Shown here: in pieces, positions 1 through 12,544 of the stretch
How the letters are laid out: each line of letters starts with the position of its first letter
Position numbering within the stretch: position 1 is the first letter of the stretch
DNA from: Pegea sp. RAD2-039
Taxonomy: Eukaryota; Chordata; Thaliacea; Salpida; Salpidae
Length of the DNA: 64,000 nt
NCBI GenBank assembly: GCA_034620365.1
Contig: JAQGEQ010000090.1
Coordinates: 310,001-374,000, forward strand
Direction: 5' to 3'
Notes under the pieces: generated by a model
Seen by the model: the letters and a program-made list of their open reading frames with translations, nothing else
Database searches by the model: none
Told to the model about the DNA's origin: nothing
Program-made: the position numbers and the translations under genes

Positions 1-894
1 ATATTTGTGACTTTAGAAACTGAAGCCGCCATTCATCTTATTGATTAAAATTGTTTACTAGATTCTCAGCTAATAGTATATTTCTAATGGAAAATAATTG
101 AGATTATCTAGATCACATCTGAAATTAGGTCTCGATGTACCTCTTTATGTTTTCGACTTTTGACTAAAGATCAGAATTAAAACCACGTGATTAAGAGGCC
201 GAATTTGGTGTTTAAAAATTCTGTATTGAAAGTATTGTTCCTTTTATATTTTATGAAATATTTCAATTTAGCCAGAAGTTCAGGATCCATAAATTTTCTG
301 AGCTAATTAATTTTTATTCTAAGATCAACAAAATTGTACGAAATATAATTAGATGATTTAAAACATACTAAGTTGTTGTGTACATCTATTAACAATTCTT
401 ATTTCTTGATTCGTTTAGTTTGAATTTAATTGATTCTATAATTCAATTACTTAAAAATGCTTCACCTAAGTTTAGAGTTTTAAAAAATTACAAATTTATT
501 TTTATAGAAAAATCTAAAGCAATAGAAACTGACCAAGAAGGTTTGAGATTAGTTTAAAGTGATAATATAAGGTTGCTTTGAAGCAAAATATAATTTATTT
601 AGCCAATTACAAACCTATATCTCTCATTAAATAAAAATTGAATAATTATTAACGTTTTATTAAAACTTTAAAATATAAATCGAAGCGTTTTTTGCACCTA
701 AAAATATTAACAACGAAATCTGGAAAGTTCAATTGCATGAAGCAATATAAAAATAAAAGCGCTGAAAGCTAAGAAAGGGAACCAACAATAAGGCTTAATA
801 AGCGGTTTTCTCATAAATCAAATTCTAGAAAGAAATATTTGGCACTTGATTGCGATATGAAAGGTAAAGCAAGAAATTTGCGGCGATTTTTCAG
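1..894. other. AT-rich intergenic DNA
   Basis: No open reading frame with recognisable protein similarity, no RNA gene and no clear repeat was seen on either strand. It lies downstream of the caspase stop codon and would contain that gene's 3' untranslated region. Confidence 0.5.
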
Positions 895-2965
895 CTAATT
901 AATAAATAATTGAGAAGTTAGGGTGCTGGTGAAACAAGGAACTTGTTTAAATCCAGTGCAAGTTGAAAACTGTAATGCCACCATTCTATTTACTCTAGTT
1001 AATATCTGTAACAAAAATTTTGTTCCATATGATCATTAAATAGAATTTTTTAAGAGATTTTGATTTAAAATTCTTTACAAATTGTGATTAATGTAAGAAA
1101 AGTAAGAACTACTTGTAGAATGTCCATATGTTGAGAGAATTTACGAAAACATTGACAAAGAGTTTGAAAGAACCACGACCCATCTTTTCCTAACCATGAA
1201 ACATATCCTAAAATATATTTCAACAAACTTATAAATATCTGACTTTAAAAGAATTTAATAAAGTTTCTGATTTGAAAATTTGAGAATTTTTATCTGCAAA
1301 TGCTAACTCAGTTGTTTGAAATTGAGGAGTCAGTGGTTGGTAATCACATCACAAACACTGGTGCTCAAATCAGAGATTTTGAGGAGAGGGTCTCAAAGGT
1401 TTTTGTTAGAAGCTCATGATAGTTAAAATGATAATCACGAGATCTTCTTTGAATATTAAGAGATTTTTGATAAATTTTTATGAGTTTTTCTGGAAACTAC
1501 TTTAGAATAAGAGAACTTTTCTGACATCTTCTAATAATTCACACCTGGAACTGAAGAGTAGACGTACAAGAAGTCAGATTCAACTGGAATCAAATGTGAT
1601 TCCTCTGATGAAGAAGATGACATCATAACCCGCATACCTCGATCAACCTTACGACCTCGACAAGCCTGTTTACAAATTGTTTGTTTGTCGAAATTCAATC
1701 ATTTAAATAAACTCAACTTGTATAAAAAATAGTTTTGGTTTTCCTGCTAAACTCAAACATTTATCTGCAGTGAACAAAGAAAACACTTCTTCTAGAGAAA
1801 AGGTCCCGTCTTTAGCGTACAAGTCTCCATCTGTTCCTCCATGAGAGAGGAAGACACAAGCAAAAGCATCATAATCGGAATGATCAGCTTCCGCCACTAA
1901 AAAAATGGAAAAAATCTTATTTAAGTTGGTAACTACAACTGGAAAACTAAAAGTTATCAGAAGATAAAATGTTTACGAAGCTGGAGTAGAGATTTCAAGA
2001 TTATCTCAACATCTAAAGATCAACTAACTTTGCTTCAACCAAAAGAAGATCTCTTTAATCTTAAGATCTTGAAAGACTCGAGTATGCTGAAACTTGAATA
2101 CATCTTTGGCTACTTTTTCCAATTCATTTGCATCTTTTAGACTTCGTTCACGACTTTTTAGTCCAAGATGAGAATCAAAGTTCTAGAAAAAGAAACATAA
2201 AAACTGTTTCCAGATCTTAAATCAAATTTTGAAAGTCTAATATTTCAGTTGTTGGGAAAATTTAAGAATTTTTAAAAACGAGTTACTATTTGGTTGAAGA
2301 TAAGAAAGCACCCGCGCTCTTTCGAATTCATTTTGTAGACACATTCTTCAAGATCAGATGCAAGAAGACTTCTTTTGTGATTTATTCCAACTTGATCTTC
2401 TAAGTACTCTAGAACAGGTTGAGCGCTGAAATATGAGAAATAACAAAAGTAAGATATTTTCAACAACAACAAACTATTATTAAAACTTAATTTATTATAT
2501 AAATAATTTATCGTTTTACTATCAACTTTAGAAATAAAGTTTTTTTGCTAACTTTTCCGGCTGAGATGATGGCTTAGAATCCATAGAAGGAAAAACATCT
2601 TCAACAGATAACTCTACATCTTCTTTGGGGCTTAAAATAAAGAAAATATTTCAGCTTTGAAAATTGAACAAATAAAATAATCTTACCTATACGTACCACC
2701 CAACAATGGTCCAGCTGGTGTATGTTGTTCATCTTGTTTTTCTTATAAACAAATACATAATTTAGTTTATATATTTCAAATACATTTATAATTATTAAAA
2801 ATATTATTTAATGCTATAAATATTCTAAAAACTATTCATAAAAATCATTTGTTAGCTTTTTAAAAAAGTTAAAACTCTAATTTTTCTTGTAAATAAATAG
2901 TAACCTTTAAATTGTGACTCTGTTTTAGATTCATCAAAAAATTTAGAAATATTTATAGCAGACAT
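895..2965 (-). CDS. effector-type caspase (cysteine-aspartate protease)
   Basis: Nine exons (2905-2965, 2687-2741, 2553-2630, 2287-2425, 2029-2182, 1718-1896, 1545-1665, 1113-1207, 895-1005) join in frame to 330 residues. The product is a cytosolic protease cleaving after aspartate in apoptosis. The catalytic histidine lies in LSHGG (His181). The catalytic cysteine lies in IQACRG (Cys224), which is split between exons 6 and 7. The C-terminal exons carry PGYVSW..KDGSWFFQTLC and LTRVNR, typical of the caspase-3/7 small subunit. About 75 residues precede the protease domain. They are rich in acidic and polar residues and contain no visible CARD or death-effector domain, so an executioner type is inferred. 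The segment between the subunits is acidic and Ser-rich (SSSSSEE). The start is the first ATG of the frame. ZPR1 ends 227 bp upstream on the same strand. Orthology to a particular vertebrate caspase is not decided. Confidence 0.93.
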
Positions 2966-3192
2966 ATCAGATCACCAATTAAACAAACTTTCTATAAAAT
3001 ATAATTCATACAAGCATATTTACTTAAGTTTTTGCAAAAAATTTATCTAATTATGTAAAGTTTTTTAAATTAAAATTTATTAGATTATCAAGTAAAATTA
3101 AAATAAAGAATTCAATCATACATAGAAAATTATAATTAAAATTATTCACAAGACTTCAGTAAAATGTCTTTTATGACTTTTATTATCCACAA

Positions 3193-4500
3193 CTATTGAT
3201 AGTTTTCAGTTTTAATATCATTCAGACCAAGCTCTTCATTTTGTTCAAAGGTTCTTTCATATATTTTTTCAACTAAAAAAGGATCAGGATCAGGTGCATA
3301 TAAGCTTTGAATATAACTATTATTATTAGGATCATCTAAAATCAATACAAACTTTTCTCCACCAGAAGCATAAGTTTCTAAACGTTCACCAACATTAAGT
3401 AGTTTTTCTGATTTCGAACTATCACCACCTACAAATGGGTTACTTTCAACAAGAAGCTTTTTTAAATCTAATAATAATCCTTCAACAGTAGTGAATTTTC
3501 CACTGAGAGCCATAGCACCAGTTTCAAGATCTAAACTTGGTATAAGTATAGAGCATGTTTCAGATTTCAATACATCTCTTTTTAAATCTTCAGCAGAATT
3601 CAAATTCAAAGTAATTTTCTTTCCATTTGGTTCAAAACCAGCACCAGATTTTACTTCATTAGTACGTTTACCACAAGCTTCACAGTTTGTTGCCATGACA
3701 ATTACTTCTTTAAAATGAGGTATTTTTACCAACTTCATATTTGTAACACACACCACAGAACAATCACTACATGGATTATGGAAAGTTACAACTTCATTTT
3801 CTAAATCTAAATTATCTGTTTTCTCTGGAAGACCAATTTCTTCAACTGTGTCATCAGCAGCTAGACCAACTTGTTTATTTTGTTCTAAGTTTCTTTTATA
3901 ATATCGAAACTGCATATTAGGATCTTTTTGTGGGGCAAGCGGGTTTTCTAAGAAACTATTACCTGAAGGATCATCAATTAAAACTGTAAAAGGATCTCCA
4001 ACTCTTAAACATGAGTTGATCTTAGCAACAAATTCTTCAATCTGTTCAGCAATCTCAGGATGCATAATCTTGCGAACAGGTTGATCTTGTAAAAGACCAT
4101 CTCTTGAACGCTGTAAGATTCCTTCTAGAGTTGATAAGCAACCTTTTTGTGTAAAGGCTGGTATTTCAAAACCTAATTCTACAATTTTAAACACAGCACT
4201 ATCTGTTTTTACAATTTCTCTGTTTAAATCTTCAACTGTTGTAACTTTTAATTGAATCTCACATCCTTTTTCCTGAATTTCACCAGCTGATTGAATTTCA
4301 TTGTTGGTATAGTTACAATGATCACATGAAAATGAACTGATAATAACTTCACGATAAAATGGTATTTTAACAAATAATAATTTTGTAATTCCATTTTCTT
4401 CACAGTTTACACACAAACTTTCAATTTCTGTAACTCCTTCATGGTTATCAGCAGAAATATTATCAAATCCAACTTTATCAGAAGAGTTATTGTCACTCAT
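3193..4500 (-). CDS. ZPR1: zinc finger protein ZPR1
   Basis: A single exon encodes 435 residues. It has the duplicated ZPR1 architecture: two modules, each a four-cysteine zinc finger followed by a beta-sandwich domain. Finger 1 uses CVNC..CDHC near residues 30-62, and finger 2 uses CSDC..CEAC near residues 245-280. Both fingers are followed by the family signature TNE(I/V).S.G. Each half ends in a DDP(S/N).NS(F/Y) motif, as in known members. ZPR1 binds nascent eEF1A as a folding chaperone and shuttles between cytoplasm and nucleus (established knowledge). Human ZPR1 is of similar length (about 460 residues) but is intron-rich, whereas this copy has none. The ORF is intact and starts at an ATG, so it is a functional gene rather than a decayed retrocopy. 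Confidence 0.96.
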   Translation of the reverse strand: MSDNNSSDKVGFDNISADNHEGVTEIESLCVNCEENGITKLLFVKIPFYREVIISSFSCDHCNYTNNEIQSAGEIQEKGCEIQLKVTTVEDLNREIVKTDSAVFKIVELGFEIPAFTQKGCLSTLEGILQRSRDGLLQDQPVRKIMHPEIAEQIEEFVAKINSCLRVGDPFTVLIDDPSGNSFLENPLAPQKDPNMQFRYYKRNLEQNKQVGLAADDTVEEIGLPEKTDNLDLENEVVTFHNPCSDCSVVCVTNMKLVKIPHFKEVIVMATNCEACGKRTNEVKSGAGFEPNGKKITLNLNSAEDLKRDVLKSETCSILIPSLDLETGAMALSGKFTTVEGLLLDLKKLLVESNPFVGGDSSKSEKLLNVGERLETYASGGEKFVLILDDPNNNSYIQSLYAPDPDPFLVEKIYERTFEQNEELGLNDIKTENYQ

Positions 4501-7500
4501 TTTTGAGCTAAAAAAATATTAAATATCAAATTAGCTAAAAAAATCAGAAGAGATATAAATAAATAAATATGTAAGAATAAAAATTGATATAAACATAACT
4601 GCTCAACTAATAAAAATAAATATTTCTTAAAATTTGATTAAATAATAAGAAATGAAGAATAAACAAATGAATTACCAATTTATTTAAACTTATTTTTCAA
4701 GTTATTAAAAAATTATTATTTAGAACAATATAAATTTAATATTTCTCTTATTTCTCATCTTATAGTGTTTCTGGTACTTAATAGAAATCTGTTTATGGCT
4801 GATGTAAAATAACATTTAATTTTCACTTATCAATTTAAAAAAGCAATTTGGTAGGCTTTTATTTGTCTAGCTTTAGTTTATAATTAGCAAAATATATTTA
4901 GATTATAGCAGCTATATTTTTATTATAAAAAATGCTAGAATTACCTTCAAAATATAAAAAATAGCAGTAAACTATTGTATAATTTTCAACATTATTTTTA
5001 CTAATTGAATAATAAAATCAAATTTAATGAAGTCAGCGTGGACTGAATAAAAAGTAGTAGAAAGTATTTCCAGGATAATATGGGTTTATCTGTAATTGTT
5101 TTTAAACCAAAAATAAAATGTTAAGTAAATTTATAAATAGTACAACTTATTTGAAATTATTAGTTACAGAAAGTTGATATTTTAAGAAACAATAAAGATT
5201 TATAATACGTTTTAAGAGTAGCTTTTTTTTAAGTAGATTATTTTACTTATTTATTTATTTCAATAAATGTGAAGGAGGGTGTCTGAACACACAACAAATA
5301 TATAGTATGTTAGTAATATAAAAATGTAAAATTAAAAGAGGTCCAAAAACATATTTTTAATGTAAGTTACTAAAAAATTTTAAAAACTTATGTCAAATAA
5401 TAATTAGTAAAGATGAATGTGTTCCTTTTAACAAAAATAATCAGTAGAACTATATGGAGATAATGCAATGTGCAAATCTAACAAAGTTGGTTTTAAGTTT
5501 TGAAAAGAAGTCAAAGTTGTTTTAATGCAAATGAAAAAAAAACTTAATAAATATATAAAGTGGTGAGGATTGTAAAGAATTATAAAAATGCAAATGTCGT
5601 TTATTAAACGATATAAATATGGTAAAGTTTTTAAAAAGCGAAAAAATCGAAAACAGACTTGGTAAGCATTCTAAAAGATGACCCAAATGATATTTTATTA
5701 ATTTATTGAAAATTATGACAGCGTTACACCTGTACTTACTAAACCACTGGGTCCGTCTGTAAGCCACTAAAATTGTAGAAAAGTTGCAAAGCAAATCTGC
5801 AAATATTGAAACTTAGTAATCAAAAATTACAAAAGAACTAACTTCAGTTGTTTGCAACACAGATGTAAAATTTATGTCAACAAAATTTGAAAGATTTTCT
5901 TTAAAAACATACATAGAAATACTTCTACTTTCAATTTGTTTAACTCATTGCACTGGGAAATACTTTGAAAGCTTCTTAACTAAGAGAAGATAATTTAAAA
6001 TCTTTACTACCATACTAGCACATTACGCTAAGATAAAAAGTATTATAAGGTACAGGAACATCTGATTACTTTTCGAGTTCAAGTATATCAAGAGTTTGTT
6101 AATGGAGTCTTTATACTGTGCTGAGTAAAAGCTGTTTTGTCCAGGCAAACTTTTATCTGTCAAAATTGTTCGTGAAATGAATAGATATTATGAAAGTTTT
6201 AAATTTTCTGGTACAAAATTGGTAGAAATTTATTTAAAATCTCATAACTTCTAAGCTCTTTTGAAAACTTTCTCCAGACTAATTAAAAAAAAAGATTTTT
6301 ACAAAAACCACATACAAGCTTTGGAAGTTTGTTTCAAATTATTCTTTCAACGTAAACCCGATACCAATAAAACATGGATTAAAGTTAGGGGTAAGCATTT
6401 TACAGTTATGTTGATTTTAAGTGCTAAAGGTGACATCACCTTCAACGTTTAGTTTTTGTTCTTTTTAAGGTTGTCTTTTAGATTTCACAAAACCAAGCTA
6501 GATAGTAGATTTGAAATGTATTTTCAACAAAAATCTAATAAGCTAAGCTCTCGAAAAACTTTAATGTGTAACCTTTTATGAAATGTAAACAGTTTTTTCA
6601 AAGTTCGGGACACTAGAGAAGCATTTAAATTAGAGACAAGATAATAGTTTTGTAATTCTAAGTTTCTTGATTGTATTGTCAGCGCTCAGCATCTAAAAAG
6701 GAAGATGTAATTACTTAGAAATCTATAGTTTTTACCAATATTTTGAACTGTTAAACAGAAAAACGTTTAAATTTTATATTTGAAAGTTTTAAAAGGTTGA
6801 TAGAAACACGTAATTCGGTATATACCAAATCTACCAAAAATATCATACGATGAAGTATAAAGATATATCAAATTGTTTTATAGGTTAATTAATAAAATAC
6901 AAAGTTATATAAATAACAAATAATACTTTAACTACAATCGCTGTAACTAATGGCAATAAACTAAATTTAAAATAATTTTTGAAAATTAATTTTAATATAT
7001 CATCACATTAGTTCATAAATTAATTTAAATATATTTAGGTTTCATGTATACTTATGTTACTTTTAATTAGCTGTTTATTCTTTTTAAAAGGAACATATTA
7101 TCATAGAATAGGTAACTTAATGCAGACTGCAAAGAACTTGAAAAAAATTGAAAGAACAAATTGACCCCTGAGCCAAAAGGTCAAAGTACTTTTAAGCAAC
7201 TTGGTTTCTATCTCAAATTTATTTCATAAACAGAACTTCAGACTTGAACGTCATTCAGCATGTTTTATTGACAAGATAAGCGAAAAAAGTAGAAAACAAG
7301 TTAATGTCTGATAATAAAAATAATCAATGTCTGTAGATAGAGTTTTGTCACAAAAAACTAATAGGATAATATATATCTATATATGGGTATGATAGGGTTA
7401 AAACTAATTGACATTTACTTTATTAGTTTTATTCGAAAGTGTTTTTGTTATAAATCCTCTGTTTCCATTGTAACTGTTTTTCATTCATCTCACAAGGCAC

Positions 7501-7878
7501 TTAATTATCACAAAGTTTGACATTTAACACTCCTTTTGAAAAGAAATGTTGTCAAGTTAAAAAAGATCTGAACTTAAAACAATGATTGTTGGCATAAAAG
7601 TAAACGCCTAAAAAATAAACAAAAATGGAAAACAGATTTATATGATTTTAATTAAATCAATTACTTTTGAAGACGTCTGTATGAAGTAGACAGAAAGAAG
7701 TTTTAACTCTTCCACTTTTTGTTGTTTGAAGCTTTTAATTTATCTTTTAACTTAAATAATTTTATTTTAATAAATTGTTTTTAAAAAATCAAATTTATTT
7801 TTTTATAATCTAGAAACTTTCAATTTATTATTTCATTGCTATATTTAGTTTAATTAAAAGCTTATTGGATTAAAAGAT
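4501..7878. other. AT-rich intergenic DNA with a possible LINE 3'-end remnant
   Basis: No credible gene was found. The longest ORFs (at 5522-5794 on the - strand and 6261-6452 on the + strand) have AT-driven composition and no recognisable motif. Near 5240-5290 the stretch around AATAAATGTGAAGGAGGGT resembles the 3' end of the LINE at 27.5 kb, and in the same orientation, so a short LINE tail is likely. Confidence 0.4.
5238..5290 (-). repeat. short relic of a LINE 3' end
   Basis: A TTTATTTATTT run followed by CAATAAATGTGAAGGAGGGT matches the segment at 27505-27545, which is the 3' untranslated end of the reverse-transcriptase element there. Similarity fades after about 50 bp, and no coding part of the element remains. 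Confidence 0.45.
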
Positions 7879-8924
7879 ATGATATCTTTTTTGAGATCTA
7901 TTTCAATCTTTACTTTATGTTTTGTGATGATGCAAGGTATGTATTTTTTATGTTTATTCTATAAAACTCATAAATAGCTTTATCATAAAATTGTTTTGTA
8001 AATTACCTGCAAAATTAATTACTATGTAATTAAGTAATAACAAGGAATATTTTCATAATTGTGTATCTTAAAACAAAATGTCTTTTAGTTACTTAATTCA
8101 AATATTAATCAACAATTTTTTTCATCTAAGAAATAACAAACATATTGATTATCATACAGTTATAAAATTTATTTTCAAAAACTCGTTAATTATATTTTAA
8201 ATCTATCAATAAGTTTAGATACATAATAAGTGCAGATAACTCAGAGTTAAAAGAATAATTTACCTAATCATTAAACAAGTTTACTCAATATTTATAAAGC
8301 TGAAATGTAGTCTTGAAAACAAAAATCAATAAATAAATGTTAGAGATAGTTTTGTCTTCAAAGCAACAAACGGTTTTAGTAAACACAGTTTAAAATTCAC
8401 AGAGATTTTATCGCTAATATTAAAAAGTAATGAAATTTTACGATTAACAAGAATTAAAATGTTTGCTGTTAATTTAAACAATATCATAAGAATCAAATAA
8501 GCAGTAAAACTAAACGATTTTCATGTTTAATGAGATGCAAGTTGAAATAGTTTATATATTTAAGGAACATTTGCTTTATCATGCTACAAGTACACTGAAA
8601 ATAGCTTTGATGGTTTCTCCACGGATTCTGCAGTAACTGAAACATGTGCAGAAGATGAAACTAAGTGTGTGAGTTTACAATATACAACTGAGTTAGTTAC
8701 AACTGGAGGTTAGACTACTGAACAAATTTTAATTATTTCTTTTAAATTGTAAATATTTGTGTTCAGAAGCTGTTGTTTTTAAAACTGGGTTTTGTTCAAC
8801 AAATTCAATTTGTCATGAGTTCTGTAAGAAGCTCTATCAAGATGTTACTTTAAAAGGTCAAATTATTCAATGTCAGCAACAGTGTTGTAACCACAACTTC
8901 TGCAACCAACCAGTACTTCAGTAG
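7879..8924 (+). CDS. secreted Ly6/uPAR (LU) three-finger domain protein
   Basis: Three exons (7879-7936, 8565-8708, 8767-8924) give 119 residues. Exon 1 encodes a hydrophobic signal peptide (MISFLRSISIFTLCFVMMQ). The mature part has ten cysteines and begins with SCY a few residues after the likely cleavage site. It ends in the hallmark CC..(N/D).CN pattern (CCNHNFCN) of the LU fold. Only four residues follow the CN, so there is no C-terminal hydrophobic tail for a GPI anchor, and the protein is inferred to be secreted. Splice phases are both 1, typical for secreted LU proteins. LU proteins usually act as ligands or modulators of surface receptors. The partner here cannot be told, and the sequence is too diverged to name an orthologue. 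Confidence 0.82.
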
Positions 8925-9453
8925 ATGTCGCTAGAAACAAATGAATTAGAAAACATTTTCAAAATAATTTCTTTCAAATAGTTCTTAAAATCAGAGCGTA
9001 CTTTAATTCGTTTTAATAAACCAATATTGTTTGAATATTTTTGGTAATCTAATGACTTTTAATTTTATATTGTTATCAATCTTTAGTTTAAATTCATAAG
9101 AGCTTTTAATAATTTTTAGATCTTAAAAAATTGTAATTGCAAAAGTTTCTGTTTTCAATTCGCAGTTGAAAATATTGAATGAAAAATTTAAAATGAATTT
9201 TTATTAATTTCTGTCAAGTAAATTTACTAAAAGACTATCTCTATATAAATTTAATGTAAGTCCAATCAAAAATGATCTATAAGTACTTGCGTATGAACCA
9301 TGTTATCAAACCTCAACATATATGACTAGTAAATGAATAAAAAAATCAACAGAGTTGATAAACACGAAAAATGAAAATTAGATTTGTAAAACAAACATCT
9401 TGAAATATAATATCTTAAAATATATTTAACAAATACTTGATACTAAAGTCAAA

Positions 9454-9517
9454 ATGTTTGTTTGCCTTTCTCGGATTTTTATATTTCTGTCTACATGTTT
9501 AACTAAATGTCTTAAAG
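9454..9517 (+). other. possible first exon of a secreted protein (orphan)
   Basis: An ATG opens 21 codons of signal-peptide character (MFVCLSRIFIFLSTCLTKCL) that end at a GTTGTA splice-donor-like site in phase 1. Both length and phase match exon 1 of the LU gene at 7.9 kb. I found no matching cysteine-rich exon downstream, so this may be a leftover of a duplicated LU gene or chance. Confidence 0.2.
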
Positions 9518-11184
9518 GTTGTAGTTGAAAATTCACAAACTTTTTATATATCAAATTTCTGAATATTTTATCTAATTCAATTTCATTTTATAAATTTCTA
9601 CTAAAATTAATAATATAAATAATTCATCATATAAATATTTTTAAAAAACAAATATTGTTGAAATAAAGTTGCTATTTATTTTCATCAACCAAAAATATTT
9701 AGTCTTTTCTAAAAAAGCTTTTTTAATTATATTTTCATCAAAGGTTTCTTCAATTAGATTGTTTCAATTACTTTACTTATGATTGATGTAACTTTCATCA
9801 TTATTAGTTATAATCTCACAAATACTATATTTTGTACTAAATAATCTTATCTAACAATTGTTCTTTTTCCAATTTTGTTAATTAACAAGTTAAACTGTTT
9901 ACTTAATAGAATTAAATTCAATTAAAGATGTTTTGCTGACAATTATGCAGCAAAAACCTAATTATGAAGCTATAATTGTTGGAAAGTTTGAAATTATAAA
10001 GAAAATCAATTATAAAATAATTGCTTCAAATACTTACTTAGGATACAAAAAATTGGTGACATTATAAAGACACCAAGACAAGTTTTAAGCCTTCAAATAA
10101 TTTAAATAAAATCTTTTTTCAAATATTCTTTGTAATTCTTGTAAAAGTAAAGCACGCACGTCTGTGGATAAAGTTTAAATTTCTATATTTTGAGTCATAT
10201 CTATTGAATTGGTAGTTCTAACATGATCACTAATTATAAGAGATAAATATTTAAAGCAAAAAATTATCATAATTAATCATAACAAAACGAAAAGTTTAAA
10301 TTTTTCTCAACATAAAAAATTTTTTATCAACAGTTTTTACAAAATAAATGTTTAAAAATAAAAAAAACTAATAATTTACTTATTTAATATTAATTAAATT
10401 TATTAACGGTTAAACTCTTAATGCATAAAATCAAATAATATTCGGGGAATTTTTATTTTATTACTATTCCGATTATGACTAAAAAAAAATTAAAAACTTA
10501 AAAAAAAAAATTAACTTTTATAAATTGCAATTAAACTAAACTAATATATCATTTTATTTGACAATATTACGTATTTAATTTTAAAGTAGTTCTTAAAAAA
10601 GGTAGTTTATTATTAAAAACATTAATTTGGTTTATCTTGAATTGGCCTGTACTAAATAAGAAAGGTTTTATGTGACGCAATTAAAATAAATTATATTGAA
10701 TAGTTTAAATACTTTATATAATTAACTAATTAAATTATTAACCCTCTTGAGAAAAGTACTTTAAATGCAGATTGAATAGAAAATTGAATTAAAAAATCAT
10801 TGAATTTATTTAAGATAATTCTTTTAATCAATTTTTTTAATGTAAATACTAGTTGAAAATTTTTGTTCAAACAATTATTTATGCTAATGACCAAAAATGC
10901 TTACAAACAAATATTTCTAGATTTATAAAATAAAGTTTAAAGAATTTCATACAATTTAAAATTTCAATACCAATTTCAAATTTATTTGATGACTTTGTTT
11001 GTGCTTAAATCAAAATAATGTAAAAACGTAGTAGCTAATGTACAGCAAGTTATCTTAGAATGGATAATATCTTGTTCTACCGAATCTTATATGGTAATTT
11101 TGTTAGCAAACTATACTAAAATCTCATTAAAGAAGATGAACGCTACAAATTATTCTGGTATCGTCCGCAACCTGACTTATAATA

Positions 11185-11192
11185 TGACGTCA
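11185..11192. promoter_or_regulatory. CRE-like palindrome TGACGTCA
   Basis: A perfect 8-bp cyclic-AMP response element, the binding site of CREB/ATF bZIP factors. Its regulatory role is unproven. Confidence 0.25.
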
Positions 11193-12329
11193 TCACATAG
11201 CTTTGAGCTTTATCTTAGAAGTGTTACTGTAAAAAACAGTTTAAAACTCAATTTAAGAAAGTATTGTTTTTAAATTGAGTTAAAATTTTTCTCAGTTTCT
11301 ATCTATATAAAAGATAAAATTTGATTTTAATACATTTTTGATGGAATAAAGAAATATAGAAATGGAATTTTGTTTTAGATAAATGCCTTGATAGAAAATA
11401 ATAATAGTCTGTTTCGGCCGATAACGACTCAGAATAATAGATAAATAATAATAAGAACGAAATTAATAGTAGATTTAAATAAATATTTTTCTGCATTTTT
11501 AAATACATTTTTTTTAGTCTTCAAGATTATTGGACTTATAGTTAGTTTGGTTTTTTAAGTTTTCTAAAAAAATATCCAATATTCAATCTTATCTTAAATA
11601 TTTTCAATTGTTATAAAACTGTTTTTTAGCGAAAAATTTAAGTTTAAAAAATACTAAATAAAAAAATTGTTCAGGTAAGCTGCTATTGTTTCCACTTGAG
11701 TAGCAGCATTTTTGAAGTTTCAGAATTTCTTTATTGGCAATTAGGTCTCTTTTAGCGATATCAACTGCGCTTTTTCGATATGAATCACAATTTGCTATTT
11801 GAGCTGAGGGGGTTCCCCTAGTTATTGTAAATAGATGGAATGGGGGTGAAGTCAGTGAAGCGTGACGGCGGACGACCACGCCTTTTACAAGATACATCAG
11901 ATTCGGAGAGTTTAAAACGATTATTTGAAATTATTTTTTACTAAAGAGCGATTTGGAGCTTTTTATTTTTTTATTTAAATGTTCTTTTTTATCTAATTAA
12001 TTTTTTTAATGTTAATTAAACAGATTTTGATGTAAAAATTTTGTCATTTAATTGAAACGTTTTTTTTTTTTTTCCGCGATGAACTGAGGAGTTAAAAAAT
12101 CTTTTGTCTTTGAATATTTGTTAATATTTCATTCTTTTTCTTTTGTGTCGAAATCTTTTGAAACTAACAAATAAAAAAAAAAACTTTTCAGAAATTTAAT
12201 CTTTCAAAATCAAAACATCAAAAAAAATCTTCAAAAAAATCCCAACGAAATTATTTCAACAAATTTATTTTAATTTTTGTAAATAAAAAAAAAAAAAGAA
12301 GTTCTACAATGATTTCGCTTCAAGTCTGA

Positions 12330-12357
12330 TGACGTCATCACTCTAATGATGACGTCA
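12330..12357. promoter_or_regulatory. pair of CRE-like TGACGTCA sites
   Basis: Two perfect TGACGTCA palindromes lie 20 bp apart. The first sits within a longer palindrome, TGATGACGTCATCA. They lie about 190-215 bp downstream of the LHFPL2-like stop codon. Confidence 0.3.
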
Positions 12358-12544
12358 TTGCAACATTAGAAATTAACTTTGACCAATAAAAGCAAAATGA
12401 TGAAAAACAAACAAAGATGGGAAGAGGATTCGAGAAGAACTGGAAGTTGAAGATACCGGGACACAGTGAAAGAGGCCTAAAGAGTTCTTGAAAAGCAGCA
12501 AGATCACAAAAGTATCTTTAATTGATTGATGTGTAAATGGAAAG

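Larger units (their letters stand above)
8925..12544. other. AT-rich intergenic DNA
   Basis: Mostly AT-rich sequence with A and T homopolymers. Items of note are a lone signal-peptide-like exon at 9454, a short AT-hook-like coding stretch on the - strand near 11.83-11.93 kb, and three TGACGTCA palindromes (11185, 12330, 12350). No other gene is supported. Confidence 0.4.
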
